NCBI GenBank assembly: GCA_900553395.1
Contig: USDJ01000001.1
Location: 105,283-169,282, forward strand
DNA length: 64,000 nt
Direction of reading: 5' to 3'
From: an uncultured Mycoplasmatota bacterium
Lineage (GTDB): Bacteria; Bacillota_I; Bacilli_A; RF39; UBA660
A program made the translations under genes and the position numbers. The notes under the pieces are model-generated. The model made no database searches. It saw only the letters and a program-made list of their open reading frames with translations, and was not told the DNA's origin. This document shows, one piece after another, positions 9,417 to 18,467 of this stretch (its first letter is position 1; the number at the start of each line of letters is the position of its first letter).

Positions 9417-10016
9417 ATGTTTATTGCACTTACAGGTTTACATTGTTCTGGAAAAAGTTATTTTTTGGAAAATCTTCCGCCTAGTTATGGCTTTACAGCA
9501 TTCAAAAAGAAAGATGTAGTAGAAAAACTTTTTCTAAATGATGTTAATAAAAATGATTTTGAAAATAGTCATAGTTGGTATAATTATAAATTTGAATTAA
9601 ATCCGTATGAAATAACTGCTGATATTGTAAATGAAATTTACAAGGAAGATAATTTAATATTAGATGCGGTTCATAGTAATTTAGAATGGGAAATCATAAA
9701 AATGATGATTCCGAATGCTGAATTAGTTGAATTTGTAACTCCTAAAAAAGTGAGAGAGGAAAGACGGATTTCAAAATATAAATTAGATGCTAAGGATTCA
9801 TCGAGAATTAAGTATTGGCATAATCCAAATGGAGTATCAAAATGTTTAATTTCAGATGTGGATTGGGTATTTAATGGTGTATTACCAAACGAGTTGAATT
9901 TATTGCGTTTTGAAGAATTTATCAGTTTTTCAAATAGTTCAAAATATAAGGATTTAGATATTGAAAAAGATGATATTTATGATAGAATATTAATGATGAA
10001 AGGGTTAAGAAAATGA
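9417..10016 (+). CDS. P-loop nucleoside/nucleotide kinase-like protein
   Basis: A 199-residue protein beginning MFIALTGLHCSGKSYF, in which GLHCSGKS is a P-loop. The rest has an adenylate-kinase-like layout, with LDAVHSNLEWEIIKMM as a likely second strand and EERRISKY as a lid-like basic segment. A ribosome site AAAGGAGG lies before the ATG. It overlaps the NUDIX gene that follows by four bases, so the pair is coupled. It is probably a small-molecule kinase; the substrate cannot be read from the sequence. Confidence 0.6.
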   Translation: MFIALTGLHCSGKSYFLENLPPSYGFTAFKKKDVVEKLFLNDVNKNDFENSHSWYNYKFELNPYEITADIVNEIYKEDNLILDAVHSNLEWEIIKMMIPNAELVEFVTPKKVREERRISKYKLDAKDSSRIKYWHNPNGVSKCLISDVDWVFNGVLPNELNLLRFEEFISFSNSSKYKDLDIEKDDIYDRILMMKGLRK

Positions 10017-10429
10017 AAGTGGAAAAGGCAGGATGTATATTAATTAATAAAGAAAATAATAAGATAGGACTAATATATAGGCAAAAACAAAAAGATTATT
10101 CTTTTCCGAAAGGGCATAGAGAATCAGAGGAGTCTTTGATAGAATGTGCAATAAGAGAAACAGCAGAAGAAACAAAAAGAGATTGTATTTTGTATAGTAA
10201 TGAGCCTGTGGCTCAAGAACACTATTATGATTCAAAAAATGATGAAGTTGATATGTATTATTATATTGCAATTGATAATGGTAAAAGTAATAATGATTCT
10301 TTAGACACTCATGATTTAATATGGACATCATTTGATGATGTTTATAAAACTTTATCATATGATAGTTTAAAAAAAATTTGGTTAGAAGTTAAAAAATTAG
10401 TTTTAAAAATTATAGAAGAAGAAAAGTAA
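10013..10429 (+). CDS. NUDIX hydrolase
   Basis: A 138-residue protein with a near-complete NUDIX box: GHRESEE, then RETAEET about seven residues later, in residues 38-60. The final glycine of the box is replaced by lysine. Members hydrolyse nucleoside diphosphates linked to other groups; diadenosine polyphosphate-like or sugar-nucleotide substrates are possible for this length. It is coupled to the upstream kinase. The fold call is firm and the substrate is unknown. Confidence 0.8.
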   Translation: MKVEKAGCILINKENNKIGLIYRQKQKDYSFPKGHRESEESLIECAIRETAEETKRDCILYSNEPVAQEHYYDSKNDEVDMYYYIAIDNGKSNNDSLDTHDLIWTSFDDVYKTLSYDSLKKIWLEVKKLVLKIIEEEK

Positions 10430-10490
10430 ATTTTATGAAATAAAAAATAAAGTAGTTACTAATATTAACATAATACCTTTTAATAACTAT

Positions 10491-10985
10491 TTGAAAAAAC
10501 ATAATTTTCAAGCCCCTCCAATTCCTTTTGGAGTTAAGACAATTAAACGAAATATTTTTAACAAAATAGAAAAAATGGAAAAAATATTTTTACCTACAAC
10601 AATATCAAGTATTGATGTTAACTGCTTTGAGAAATTTAAAAATATAATTATTACTTATGGAGATTTTTATGACCTTATTATCAGCGAAAGAGATCCATAT
10701 AAGAATATTAGAAAAAGTTTGACGTTAACCAAAAAGAGGTGATTCTACCCAACTCTGCTATTGCTATTTATAAACGGGCTTTTATGAATTGTTATAATTT
10801 ACAAAATATCAAATTTTCTAATTTGTGTCGCGATTTTGGAGAAGAAGTTTTTAAAAATTGTAGATCATTGAAAAAATTATTATATATCATCAACTTCTGA
10901 AACAAGACAAAATGCAACAGAAATATTTGATAAAACTACTCAATCAGAAATAATAAATGAAATAATAAATTTTGATTTTGAGTAG
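10491..10985 (+). pseudogene. BspA-type leucine-rich repeat fragment
   Basis: The frame from 10491 contains IFLPTTISSIDVNCFEKFKNI, the pattern of LRR_5 (BspA/TpLRR) repeats. Two more repeat units (AFMNCYNLQNI, VFKNCRSLKKL) follow in another frame up to about 10900, and a last short piece ends at 10985. There is no convincing start codon. It is a remnant of a surface or secreted LRR protein. Confidence 0.5.
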
Positions 10986-11246
10986 AGCCATTGAAAAAAA
11001 GTAATTATATTATAATATGAATGTCAAATGTATGAATTTGAAAATCGCACATTGGTATTTATATAAATATAGGGTATAATGAGTTCAGTAAATAAATGCA
11101 AACAATGTTTTCAATTTGTTTGCAGAAGATGAATATTTATAATATTATTTGTACTAAATGTACTATAAATATAAATGTTACCCTGTTTAGATTTTACTGA
11201 AATATCAATAATATTCATAATATTGATAATACTATATATAACATAC
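10986..11246 (+). other. Non-coding right end of element B
   Basis: No gene is seen in these 261 bases. The stretch holds GCAAAC/GTTTGC repeats near 11100 and AT-rich repeats around ATTGATAAT that resemble those before 7731. It probably contains the recombinase-binding arm of the element. Confidence 0.4.
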
Positions 11247-11300
11247 CACCTAGTTCATGTGGCTCAGGACGCAAATATAAACAATTCTGTGGTAAATAAG
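11247..11300 (+). repeat. Third copy of the secA 3' end (SEC-C codons)
   Basis: Eighteen codons reading PPSSCGSGRKYKQFCGK plus stop align in register with the end of secA. One zinc cysteine has become F, so this copy is more diverged. It marks the outer end of element B. Confidence 0.75.
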
Positions 11301-11343
11301 CTTACAAAGCCTTGTAAATAAAAGGTCTTGCAAGCTTTTTATT
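11301..11343 (+). terminator. Probable terminator after the third secA-tail copy
   Basis: GCTTACAAAGCC-type and GGTCTTGCAAGC sequences form an imperfect hairpin followed by TTTTT. It may be the original secA terminator displaced by the insertions. Confidence 0.5.
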
Positions 11344-11378
11344 ACTTATAATTTTCAAGCAATTAAAATAAGTAAATG

Positions 11379-11387
11379 TGGTATAAT
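11379..11387 (+). promoter_or_regulatory. Extended -10 promoter of the ATPase gene
   Basis: TGGTATAAT lies 20 bases before the ATG at 11407, with an AGGTGG ribosome site between them. Confidence 0.45.
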
Positions 11388-11406
11388 TTTAATAGGTGGT
11401 TTTCTT

Positions 11407-12147
11407 ATGAATACAGAAAGTAACTTAATGGTAAAGAAAATTTATTTAGAAAGAGATAGAATTAAATCTTTTGATAAATATCCATTCAATATAGATGTCG
11501 TTAAAAATTTTGATGAATTAAGCTTTGATTCACAGGTAACATTTTTTGTTGGAGAAAATGGTATTGGAAAGTCAACATTCATAGAAGCAATTGCTGTAGC
11601 TTTAGGATTGCCCGCTGAAGGCGGAACCGAAAACTTTAGATATGAAACAAGAAATACAACTTCTGAGTTATCTAATTACTTAAGAGTTGGAACATATAAT
11701 AAACCGAAAATGAAGTTTTTTTTAAGAGCAGAAAGCTTTTATAATTTTTCATCTGAAGTACAAAGATTGGTAGAAGAAAATGACTTTGATGGTTTATATA
11801 AGGCTTATGGTGGCAATCTTCATGAATGTTCTCATGGTGAAGCTTTTATAAAGCTTGTCAAAAATAGATTTACTGATCATGGATTATATATTCTGGATGA
11901 GCCAGAAGCTGCTTTGTCACCACAAAGACAATTGGCGTTATTATGTCTTATTGACCAACTTGTTAAAGAAGGTAGTCAATTTATAATAGCTACGCATTCA
12001 CCAATTCTAATAAGCTATCGAGATAGCAAAATATTAGACTTAAATGATAATTTTAAAGTGGTTAAATATAAAGATACTGATATTTATTCATTGTATAAAA
12101 TGTATTTAGATGAACCAGAAGCTATGCAACATAGATTATTTGATTAA
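11407..12147 (+). CDS. AAA/ABC-type ATPase (COG3910-like)
   Basis: A 246-residue soluble ATPase. Walker A is GENGIGKST (about 50-58), a signature-like region HGEAF lies near 143, Walker B is LYILDEPEAALSP (about 162-174), and the switch histidine is in IATHSPIL. The length and the DEPEAALS form fit the predicted-ATPase family COG3910, related to Rad50/RecF-type ATPases. No membrane segment and no partner gene were seen. The role is unknown; several relatives sit in defence or mobile loci, which fits this accessory region, but nothing here shows that. Confidence 0.75.
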   Translation: MNTESNLMVKKIYLERDRIKSFDKYPFNIDVVKNFDELSFDSQVTFFVGENGIGKSTFIEAIAVALGLPAEGGTENFRYETRNTTSELSNYLRVGTYNKPKMKFFLRAESFYNFSSEVQRLVEENDFDGLYKAYGGNLHECSHGEAFIKLVKNRFTDHGLYILDEPEAALSPQRQLALLCLIDQLVKEGSQFIIATHSPILISYRDSKILDLNDNFKVVKYKDTDIYSLYKMYLDEPEAMQHRLFD

Positions 12148-12265
12148 CAAAATTATTTATTCTAGTTTTAAATTGACTTTTTAGATAAGTTTCAAACTGC
12201 AATTAAGTGTTACCCTGATACTATAAAAATCACGTTACAAAAGCTATAAGGAAACGATAAGAAGT

Positions 12266-12766
12266 GATAAAATAATAAATGTAACAGGAGAAAGTGGCAG
12301 TGGCAAGTCTACATATATTAAAAATTATTTTAATGATGAAAACTATACAGTCGTTGATACAGATATCCTTTTTAATGATTCTATAACAGAACAAGAAGAA
12401 ATTTTAAATCTTAGAAAAATATTTAAAGATGATTCTAAAGAAATATTAGTAAATGATTTTGATGACTTTTATATAAGATTGTTAGATTACTTTACTAATA
12501 GTGATAAAACTATTGTTATTGATTCAGCTCAATTTAGGAATATTAAAAATTATTCTATATTGAAAGGCAAAATGATTATTATGAGAACTAGTATAGATAC
12601 TTGCTATGAAAGGTGTATAAATAGGTATAGTTCTAAAAATATTAAGATAGATTTCTTAGAAGAGAAAAAATATAAGGACAAAAAAATGGGTATGTATAAA
12701 TGGTATAAAAGTTTAAATGAATTTATAAAAAACGTTTATGATAATGTAATTAATGAAGAAAAATAA
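12266..12766 (+). pseudogene. P-loop kinase-like gene without a good start codon
   Basis: From 12266 the open frame encodes DKIINVTGESGSGKSTYI, a clear P-loop, followed by about 150 residues with VVDTDIL and IMRTSIDTCYERC, like small adenylate or nucleoside kinases. No ATG, GTG or TTG opens this frame in front of the P-loop, although an AAGGA-like site lies just before it. Either a small deletion removed the start, or a rare ATA codon is used. It is listed as a pseudogene for that reason, with the body intact to the stop. Confidence 0.5.
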
Positions 12767-12780
12767 GTCATAATATTTAA

Positions 12781-13564
12781 GTAAATATCAATAAAGGAGA
12801 ACCAGGGGCATAATTTTTTGGACCATAAATTGATTGAACCATTAGTAAAAAAATTAAATGGTACTTTAATAGAATGTTGTACTGCTTATGGTGGAAAAAG
12901 ACAAGATCCTAAAGATCATTGGAAAACTATAAAAAATCATGGATTCTTTTCAATAGCGCATTGTGATATTATGGATGAAAATGGTGAGTTTGAAATACCA
13001 GTTAATAATGGTAAACATTTAACAAAAGATATAGTCGGAGTTAATTTAAAAAAATATAATTCAATTTTAATGTTGTCACATTTTAAAGGTCACGCTATGG
13101 GCGGATTTGGTGGAGCACTAAAAAACATGAGTATAGGAATAGCATCAAGCAAAGGAAAAATAAACATTCACTCTGCTGGTAAAACATTAAATCTAGATGA
13201 GTGTTGGAATAATTTACCAAACCAAGATGATTTTCTAGAAAGCATGGCAGATGCTTGTAAGGGCGTTATAGACTATATAGGTAAAGAAAATATTGTATAT
13301 ATAAATGTCGCTAATAATTTGTCAGTAGATTGTGATTGCGATAATAATCCTAAAGCTCCAGAAATGGGTGATATTGGAATTTTTGCATCAACGGATCCTG
13401 TAGCGCTTGATCAAGCTTGTTATGATGCAGTTAAAAACTCTAAAGATTCAGGCAAGGCATCATTAATTGAAAGAATGGATTCAAGACATGCAATTCATAC
13501 AGTTGAAACTGCTTACTATCATAATTTAGGAAATAGAGAATACGAAATTATTAATATTGATTAA
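12781..13564 (+). pseudogene. DUF362 iron-sulfur protein, N-terminus lost
   Basis: The 248-residue open frame from 12818 matches the body of DUF362 proteins (LIECCTAYGGKR, LSHFKGHAMGGFGGALKNMSIG, NNLSVDCDCD, DPVALDQACYD). About 70 N-terminal residues of the family are absent. Just upstream, GEPGA-encoding bases (from 12796) can be read in a shifted frame, so a short deletion has separated the last piece of the N-terminus from the body. No ATG and no good ribosome site serve the present frame. It is probably non-functional. Confidence 0.65.
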
Positions 13565-13614
13565 TAATAAAAATATTTATAATATGCTTTTTGCTTATAC
13601 TATTTTGGAGAAGT

Positions 13615-14415
13615 ATGAATAATAAAATAATTGGAAATATAAATTTTGTAAATTCACATATAGAATTTAAAGGAAATAATAACGTATTTTTTTGCAATGG
13701 TAATCTTACTTTAGAGAACTGTTTGGTGAGATTTACAGGTAGTAATTCACTGATATATATAGAAAATAATGAATATCCTATGTCTTTAAATATGAGAGTA
13801 GGTAATGATTCTGTTATATATATTGGAAGTGACTGTTATATTAATAAAACTAGTAATCTTTATGCGACAGAAAGAAAGAATATAATAATAGGCGATCAAC
13901 TGCTTTTATCGTTTGACGTATATTTTAGAACAGCTGATCCACATCTTATATATGATACAAAGACGAAGAAAAGAATAAATAATAGTAAAAGCATTCTTAT
14001 TGGTGATAGAGTTTGGATTGGTCAAAGTTCATTAATTTTGAAAGGCAATGTTATAGGATCGGGTTGTATAATAGGTGGTCATTCAGTACTATCTAATAAA
14101 AGTTTAAAATCTAACACTATGTATGCAGGTTCACCAGCAAAAAAAATAAGGGATAATGTTTTTTATGGAGCACATAGATCAACTCACGATTTTGATGAAG
14201 ATCAAGAGAAGAATAGTGAATATTATAGTGAAATTGACATAGATAGATATGTGTATTTGCGCGATTCTAACACAATCTCATTAAAACAAATAGATACTGA
14301 GATATCGAGGATAAAAAAAGTAAGTGATAAGATAGAATACATAAAAGAAAATCTCTCAAATAATCATAATAAAAATAGATTTTATAATGATGGAGTAGAA
14401 AGTAAGAGTACATAA
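13615..14415 (+). CDS. Hexapeptide-repeat acyltransferase
   Basis: A 266-residue protein with left-handed beta-helix repeats from about 1-190 (IIIGDQ, ILIGDRVWIGQSS, LKGNVIGSGCIIGGHSVLSN) and the typical end YAGSPAKKIRDN. Such proteins acetylate or succinylate sugars of capsules or glycoproteins; TADPHLIYD is the usual catalytic-histidine region. A charged helical tail of about 75 residues follows the helix, as in CapG-like sugar O-acetyltransferases. The ATG at 13615 follows TTGGAG and is preferred to 13591. Confidence 0.8.
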   Translation: MNNKIIGNINFVNSHIEFKGNNNVFFCNGNLTLENCLVRFTGSNSLIYIENNEYPMSLNMRVGNDSVIYIGSDCYINKTSNLYATERKNIIIGDQLLLSFDVYFRTADPHLIYDTKTKKRINNSKSILIGDRVWIGQSSLILKGNVIGSGCIIGGHSVLSNKSLKSNTMYAGSPAKKIRDNVFYGAHRSTHDFDEDQEKNSEYYSEIDIDRYVYLRDSNTISLKQIDTEISRIKKVSDKIEYIKENLSNNHNKNRFYNDGVESKST

Positions 14416-14422
14416 TATAAAT

Positions 14423-14457
14423 AAATGTATATAAAATAGAATTTATATACATTTTTT
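14423..14457 (+). terminator. Terminator after the acyltransferase
   Basis: AAATGTATATAAA and TTTATATACATTT form a perfect 13-base-pair stem with a six-base loop, followed by Ts. Confidence 0.75.
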
Positions 14458-14478
14458 GTTTAGAATTATTTATGTACA

Positions 14479-14487
14479 TGTTATAAT
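14479..14487 (+). promoter_or_regulatory. Extended -10 promoter of the 14518 operon
   Basis: TGTTATAAT precedes the ATG at 14518 by 30 bases, with a GGAGGAAA ribosome site between. Confidence 0.45.
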
Positions 14488-14517
14488 AAAGTATAGCTAT
14501 ATATTTGGAGGAAAGTT

Positions 14518-15120
14518 ATGGATGAAAACCAAAAAAGGACATTTTTATATGTTTGCTCAAGTGAAGCTTTAAACCTTCATTTTAATAATTCGAGTGGCAT
14601 AGTTAGATCTGCTCTTTGCAATAAAAGATTGGAAGAAAGTACTTTTAGTGAGGCTTTAGAGCGACATAAAAGAGTGTTCAAAGAAATTAAGACTGGTTTT
14701 TGCTTTTCAATGTCTTCATTTGTTTTTGGAATACTTGAAGATATGGATGTACAAGATTTCTATTTTATGGAATCAGCTAATTCTATGTGGTCAAATTTCG
14801 TTATATTATATAAAACAAATGAAGGGTATAGAATTTGTGATCTTGCCGCTCAAGTCAGAAAAAATGAAGAGTTTATTGGAATGATAATGAATGTTGATGT
14901 AGCTGAACTGGAGAAAATTCAAAAATCGCTTAAAGATAATCATCTACTTTGTCAGACTATAGAAGATTATACGAGTCATTATCCAATCCAATCTTGTAAA
15001 GTTTTATTGCATAAAGGTAATGAAGACGAGTTATATAACGAAGTACCAAGAATGCCTTTAAATGCGTTTTTATCTATTAATGAATTACCAAGCGAAGAGT
15101 GTACTAGTAAACATATATAG
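14518..15120 (+). CDS. Unknown protein, possibly papain/transglutaminase-like
   Basis: A 200-residue soluble protein I do not recognise. Residues about 60-125 contain KTGFCFSMSSFVFGIL, then WSNFVILYKTNEGYRICDLA. A cysteine at the start of a helix followed by a strand ending in D is reminiscent of transglutaminase-like folds, but the expected histidine is missing (N in its place), so catalysis is doubtful. It is 17 bases from the next gene, and the two probably form an operon. Confidence 0.4.
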   Translation: MDENQKRTFLYVCSSEALNLHFNNSSGIVRSALCNKRLEESTFSEALERHKRVFKEIKTGFCFSMSSFVFGILEDMDVQDFYFMESANSMWSNFVILYKTNEGYRICDLAAQVRKNEEFIGMIMNVDVAELEKIQKSLKDNHLLCQTIEDYTSHYPIQSCKVLLHKGNEDELYNEVPRMPLNAFLSINELPSEECTSKHI

Positions 15121-15137
15121 TATTCAAAGGAGTAGTT

Positions 15138-15695
15138 ATGAGTATAAGAGAAAAAATTGTTAAAAAATTAGAAAATGATGTAGAACCATCAGCAGGACAT
15201 ATTGATTTAGATAAATTAACACCAGAAAAAAGAGATGAAATGATACTAAAGTTTAGTGAAGGTGATGAGAATCTAGAGGAATTTTTAAGAGTAGCTTATG
15301 CAAAAGGTGTTCCAAGTCTTTTTTGTTGTTGTGGTCATGGAAAATTACCTGCATATGTGATGTTAAAAGTTAGCGATGAAAAATTACCTCTTATTCAAGC
15401 CGTCGGAAAAGTATTATCAAAAGATAGTGTCAGTACAAATTTTGAGGATAATCATCAAAGAGGGAAGGTAGTTTCATTTCGCAAAAGAGTTATTGGAACA
15501 GAGTGGTTAAAAACTGCAGCAGATGTTTTACGTTATCCGGAAAAATATGATGCGTCAAATCCTACAATATTTTATCACGAAGAATTTTATCCATCTAATA
15601 AACCATTTGCATATGAATTAAAAAAAACGATTTTAAATCATTTAAGACAACAATTAATTGACTCAAAAGAAGAAAAAAAGAAACATATTAATTAA
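15138..15695 (+). CDS. Unknown 185-residue protein with a CCCGHG cluster
   Basis: I do not recognise this protein. It is soluble, with a helical N-terminus, VPSLFCCCGHGKLPAYVML at about 59-77, and a charged C-terminal helix. Three consecutive cysteines followed by GHG could bind metal or be a catalytic site, but no family can be named. AAAGGAG precedes the ATG. It is likely to be co-transcribed with the 14518 gene. Confidence 0.4.
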   Translation: MSIREKIVKKLENDVEPSAGHIDLDKLTPEKRDEMILKFSEGDENLEEFLRVAYAKGVPSLFCCCGHGKLPAYVMLKVSDEKLPLIQAVGKVLSKDSVSTNFEDNHQRGKVVSFRKRVIGTEWLKTAADVLRYPEKYDASNPTIFYHEEFYPSNKPFAYELKKTILNHLRQQLIDSKEEKKKHIN

Positions 15696-15712
15696 ATATT
15701 TTAAAACATAAT

Positions 15713-15789
15713 AAAAATCAAGTTTAATATAAGATGAAGAATTTTATTTTCTAAATTATAATTCATCTTTAGACACTTGATTTTTTTTA
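15713..15789. terminator. Compound hairpin terminator, usable in both directions
   Basis: AAAAATCAAGT pairs with ACTTGATTTTT across an inner hairpin (AAGATGAA / TTCATCTT). It lies between convergent genes, with A and T runs on the two sides, so it could stop both. Confidence 0.65.
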
Positions 15790-15803
15790 TTAATATTCGA
15801 TAT

Positions 15804-16544
15804 TTAGTTTTCTTTTTTAAAAGTTATGTAATTAGTTTGATTTACAATTATTGTGTCGTCATCTTCTATAGCATAAATATCATATTTTTCTTCACCGATA
15901 TCCTTGATATTGTAAGCTATAACTTGCTCTTCGTTTTCCAAATTTGAAGTGCTTTTTAAATATAATGTGTTTCCTATAAGGTAAAAATGGTAGAAGCTAG
16001 AACCTGTAAATCCTGTTGCAGTAACTAATTTATCAGCCTTAATTACAACATCTTCACCAAATTGTGTTTTGAATTCGTAAGTATTCTTTCCTTCAAACGA
16101 ATTTTTATATTTTAGGTAACTATTTAAACTCATTATTTTACTATCTCTTTTAAGAGTTGCTATAACCTGATCTTGTTCTAAATAAACATCATCAATATTT
16201 TTAGCTATAAGTATCTCTGCTTCATTTAAACTGCTGGTATTACGATAATATAGATCGTTATTTTTTAAATAAAAATGATAATTAGTAGCGCCGGCAAAAC
16301 CAGTAGCAGTAACTAGCTTATCGGCTTTGATTATTACATCTTCGCCCAATTGTGTTTTAAACTCGTAGCTATTCATTTCATCACTTGGCTCGTCTTTATT
16401 TGTTTCATCCTTATTTGTTTCATCTTTAATTGGTTTGTCTTTTGCTACCTCATTTTTATTATTGTTATATGATTTAAATAGAACAAAACCAGTGACAACA
16501 AGTATAATTAGTAATATAAATATAAACAAACTTTTTCTTTTCAT
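15804..16544 (-). CDS. Membrane-anchored protein with two ~80-residue repeats
   Basis: A 246-residue protein with a basic start and a transmembrane or signal-anchor helix (about 5-23), then a Lys/Asp/Thr-rich linker with tandem DETNK repeats (about 36-55), then two copies of a domain. Each copy contains YEFKTQxGEDVxIKADKLV followed by TATGFxG and YHFYL. The internal duplication is clear; the domain is not one I can name. It lies downstream of the large HTH regulator on the same strand, 40 bases apart, and may be expressed with it. Confidence 0.6.
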   Translation of the reverse strand: MKRKSLFIFILLIILVVTGFVLFKSYNNNKNEVAKDKPIKDETNKDETNKDEPSDEMNSYEFKTQLGEDVIIKADKLVTATGFAGATNYHFYLKNNDLYYRNTSSLNEAEILIAKNIDDVYLEQDQVIATLKRDSKIMSLNSYLKYKNSFEGKNTYEFKTQFGEDVVIKADKLVTATGFTGSSFYHFYLIGNTLYLKSTSNLENEEQVIAYNIKDIGEEKYDIYAIEDDDTIIVNQTNYITFKKEN

Positions 16545-16584
16545 ATATCCACCTCACATTCATTATAACATAATTTTTACAAGT

Positions 16585-18282
16585 TTACTCTTCTTTTACT
16601 AAAGGCTCAAAATTTGTAATAGCGCTTACAAGTTTAGGATGTCTAATTACAAAGTGTATAATTGGATTACAACTTTTTGATAATATTATATATTTTTTAC
16701 CAATAATATTTATTGTTATGTTTTTGAATGTGTTATTATCCTTGACGTCAACACTATAGTTTGCATTGTAATTATACTTTAATGTTGAATTATAATGTTC
16801 TATGTATTCATCATAATTATATTTGATTTTTTTCTCATAAAACATATTCTCTAGTGATAAATATACTTCATCATTTTCAACTTCATCTTTGTTAAATTTA
16901 TGTATAATTTCATTTATTTTATTTTCTTTTAATATTGTTTTTATATTTTCTTCTTCACTCTTCTTATATGCTAAAATATTTTCTATATCACTTTGACTAA
17001 GATTATTTCTTTTGAGTATTTTAATTAATAGTTTATTTTCTATAGTAAATATTGGTAAGGAAGAATTAATTATTGTTCGATCTTCTTTTATGTTAACGTC
17101 ATTTGATAAAAATATTTTATATTTATCTGCGTTTTCTATTCTATAAATGTCCATTAAAGAGTTTGCCTTTTTTAATAGTAGCTCTGATTTTTCTTTATAG
17201 TATTTTATTTCTTTAGTATTGCTTGTTAGGTAATATTTACCACTACCGTGATTATCAACAATACATTCTCCTGTTAGTGCACATGCACTAGATACATAGT
17301 TTAAGTGATTATACATATTATTTTTATTATTAGATAGGTAATATGGTGAAATTTGACCGGTCATATAAATTGGTATCCAGCTTTCAAGGCCTAACATCAT
17401 TTCATTAAATGGTCTTTCTAAATTGTGAATTATGTTTAGATGAAGTCCCTTCTTTAATGACATAGCGATTGCAAACATCCACTTTTTACCAAATTCAATG
17501 TCCTTGGCCATATCTTCCATAGGCATATCACTGCACATGAAGATATCGTCTCTAGATTTTGAAAGTACTGTTGCTTTAAAAAAATTAAGTTCCGCTTCTT
17601 TCATTTCTTCTAGTCCGTAATAATTTTTAGTTTTGCATTTATAAAAAGCAAATGTAGGGACTTTTAGCTTGTCAAATTTGATTGCTTTAATATAGTCATT
17701 GAGATTAAAACCATCCAATTTTTTTAAAAAATTACCTATTTCCTTTGAATTGCTTGCTTTATTGTTAGAAATCCAATATTTGATTTTTTCTATACATAGT
17801 TCTTCAACTTTACAATTAATAAGTAAAGCTAAAGTATTTTTATCTTCAATACTATTATATTTTTTTAATATAAAGTCAGAAAATGAATCTATAAATTTTT
17901 CTTTGTTTGCTGGAACTCTATTTCCAGATCTGATTTTAGATAAATAGGATGCATCAAAATTTAAAAATTTAGCAAGAACACTTACGTTTATATTAAACGT
18001 ATTAATTATTTCGTTTATATTGTTTTTTACTATTTCAAAATCTACGTTTGCTTCGTTTGTAGATTGATAAAAATCTTTTAATATATCTTCGCTATTATAT
18101 TTATAATCTGATAATTTTTCTAAGGCTAAGCTAATTGCTTTTAAATTATTGTAGCTAGGTGTTCTGTTTCCATTTTTATATCTGCTTATTATAGAAGCTG
18201 ATAATGAAGATGATTTTGACAACTCTTTAGATGTACAATTAATCATAGTCATATATTGATTTAATTTATCGTTGAATTTCAT
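16585..18282 (-). CDS. Large XRE-type regulator with a long C-terminal domain
   Basis: A 565-residue protein. Residues 1-60 form a Cro/C1-type helix-turn-helix (SKELSKSSSLSASIISRYKNGNRTPS), and a second likely one lies at about 80-135 (LAKFLNFDASYLSKIRSGNRVP). The remaining 430 residues are of unknown function. The ATG at 18282 sits seven bases from a GGTG ribosome site; the GTG codons upstream are less suitable. It is transcribed away from the zinc-ribbon operon that starts at 18468, so it probably controls that operon. The same divergent layout occurs inside the cwlD element (37518 and 38089). Confidence 0.65.
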   Translation of the reverse strand: MKFNDKLNQYMTMINCTSKELSKSSSLSASIISRYKNGNRTPSYNNLKAISLALEKLSDYKYNSEDILKDFYQSTNEANVDFEIVKNNINEIINTFNINVSVLAKFLNFDASYLSKIRSGNRVPANKEKFIDSFSDFILKKYNSIEDKNTLALLINCKVEELCIEKIKYWISNNKASNSKEIGNFLKKLDGFNLNDYIKAIKFDKLKVPTFAFYKCKTKNYYGLEEMKEAELNFFKATVLSKSRDDIFMCSDMPMEDMAKDIEFGKKWMFAIAMSLKKGLHLNIIHNLERPFNEMMLGLESWIPIYMTGQISPYYLSNNKNNMYNHLNYVSSACALTGECIVDNHGSGKYYLTSNTKEIKYYKEKSELLLKKANSLMDIYRIENADKYKIFLSNDVNIKEDRTIINSSLPIFTIENKLLIKILKRNNLSQSDIENILAYKKSEEENIKTILKENKINEIIHKFNKDEVENDEVYLSLENMFYEKKIKYNYDEYIEHYNSTLKYNYNANYSVDVKDNNTFKNITINIIGKKYIILSKSCNPIIHFVIRHPKLVSAITNFEPLVKEE

Positions 18283-18341
18283 AATTATCACCACTTATAA
18301 TATAGCAGAAAAAATTTATTTTTTCAATTGACAAAGAGTCA

Positions 18342-18370
18342 TTGACTATTAAGTAAATAAACTTTAAAAT
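18342..18370 (+). promoter_or_regulatory. Promoter of the zinc-ribbon cluster
   Basis: TTGACT and TAAAAT are separated by 17 bases. Another TTGACA lies 14 bases upstream, so the region between the divergent genes has repeated TTGAC motifs that could also be regulator sites. Confidence 0.45.
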
Positions 18371-18467
18371 CTAAAACAAGTATATTATACTTTAACTATA
18401 AGGATTATTTTAATTTGACGTTTAAAATATTGACTTATTTATCATAATATATAGAAGGGAGAATATT

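Larger units (their letters stand above)
7785..11300 (+). mobile_element. Integrative element B, tandem to element A at secA
   Basis: This segment lies between the second and third secA-tail copies. It has no integrase and holds two intact genes (9417, 10013) among broken ones. The roughly 120 bases just before its right tail copy resemble those before the right end of element A (both contain GATGTTAC- or AATGTTACC-like stretches and ATTGATAAT), so both elements probably used related recombinases. A motif like GCAAAC...AATTTGTTTGC occurs near 7850 and 11100. Decay suggests an older insertion. Confidence 0.6.

Noticed and set aside
10044..10358. Reverse-strand ORF of 104 codons within the NUDIX gene
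   Set aside because: It is antisense to a gene with a clear NUDIX box.
18300..18460. CRISPR-like or phage-operator array between the divergent genes
   Set aside because: Only scattered TTGAC motifs are present, without regular repeat and spacer structure. No CRISPR array was found anywhere in the window.
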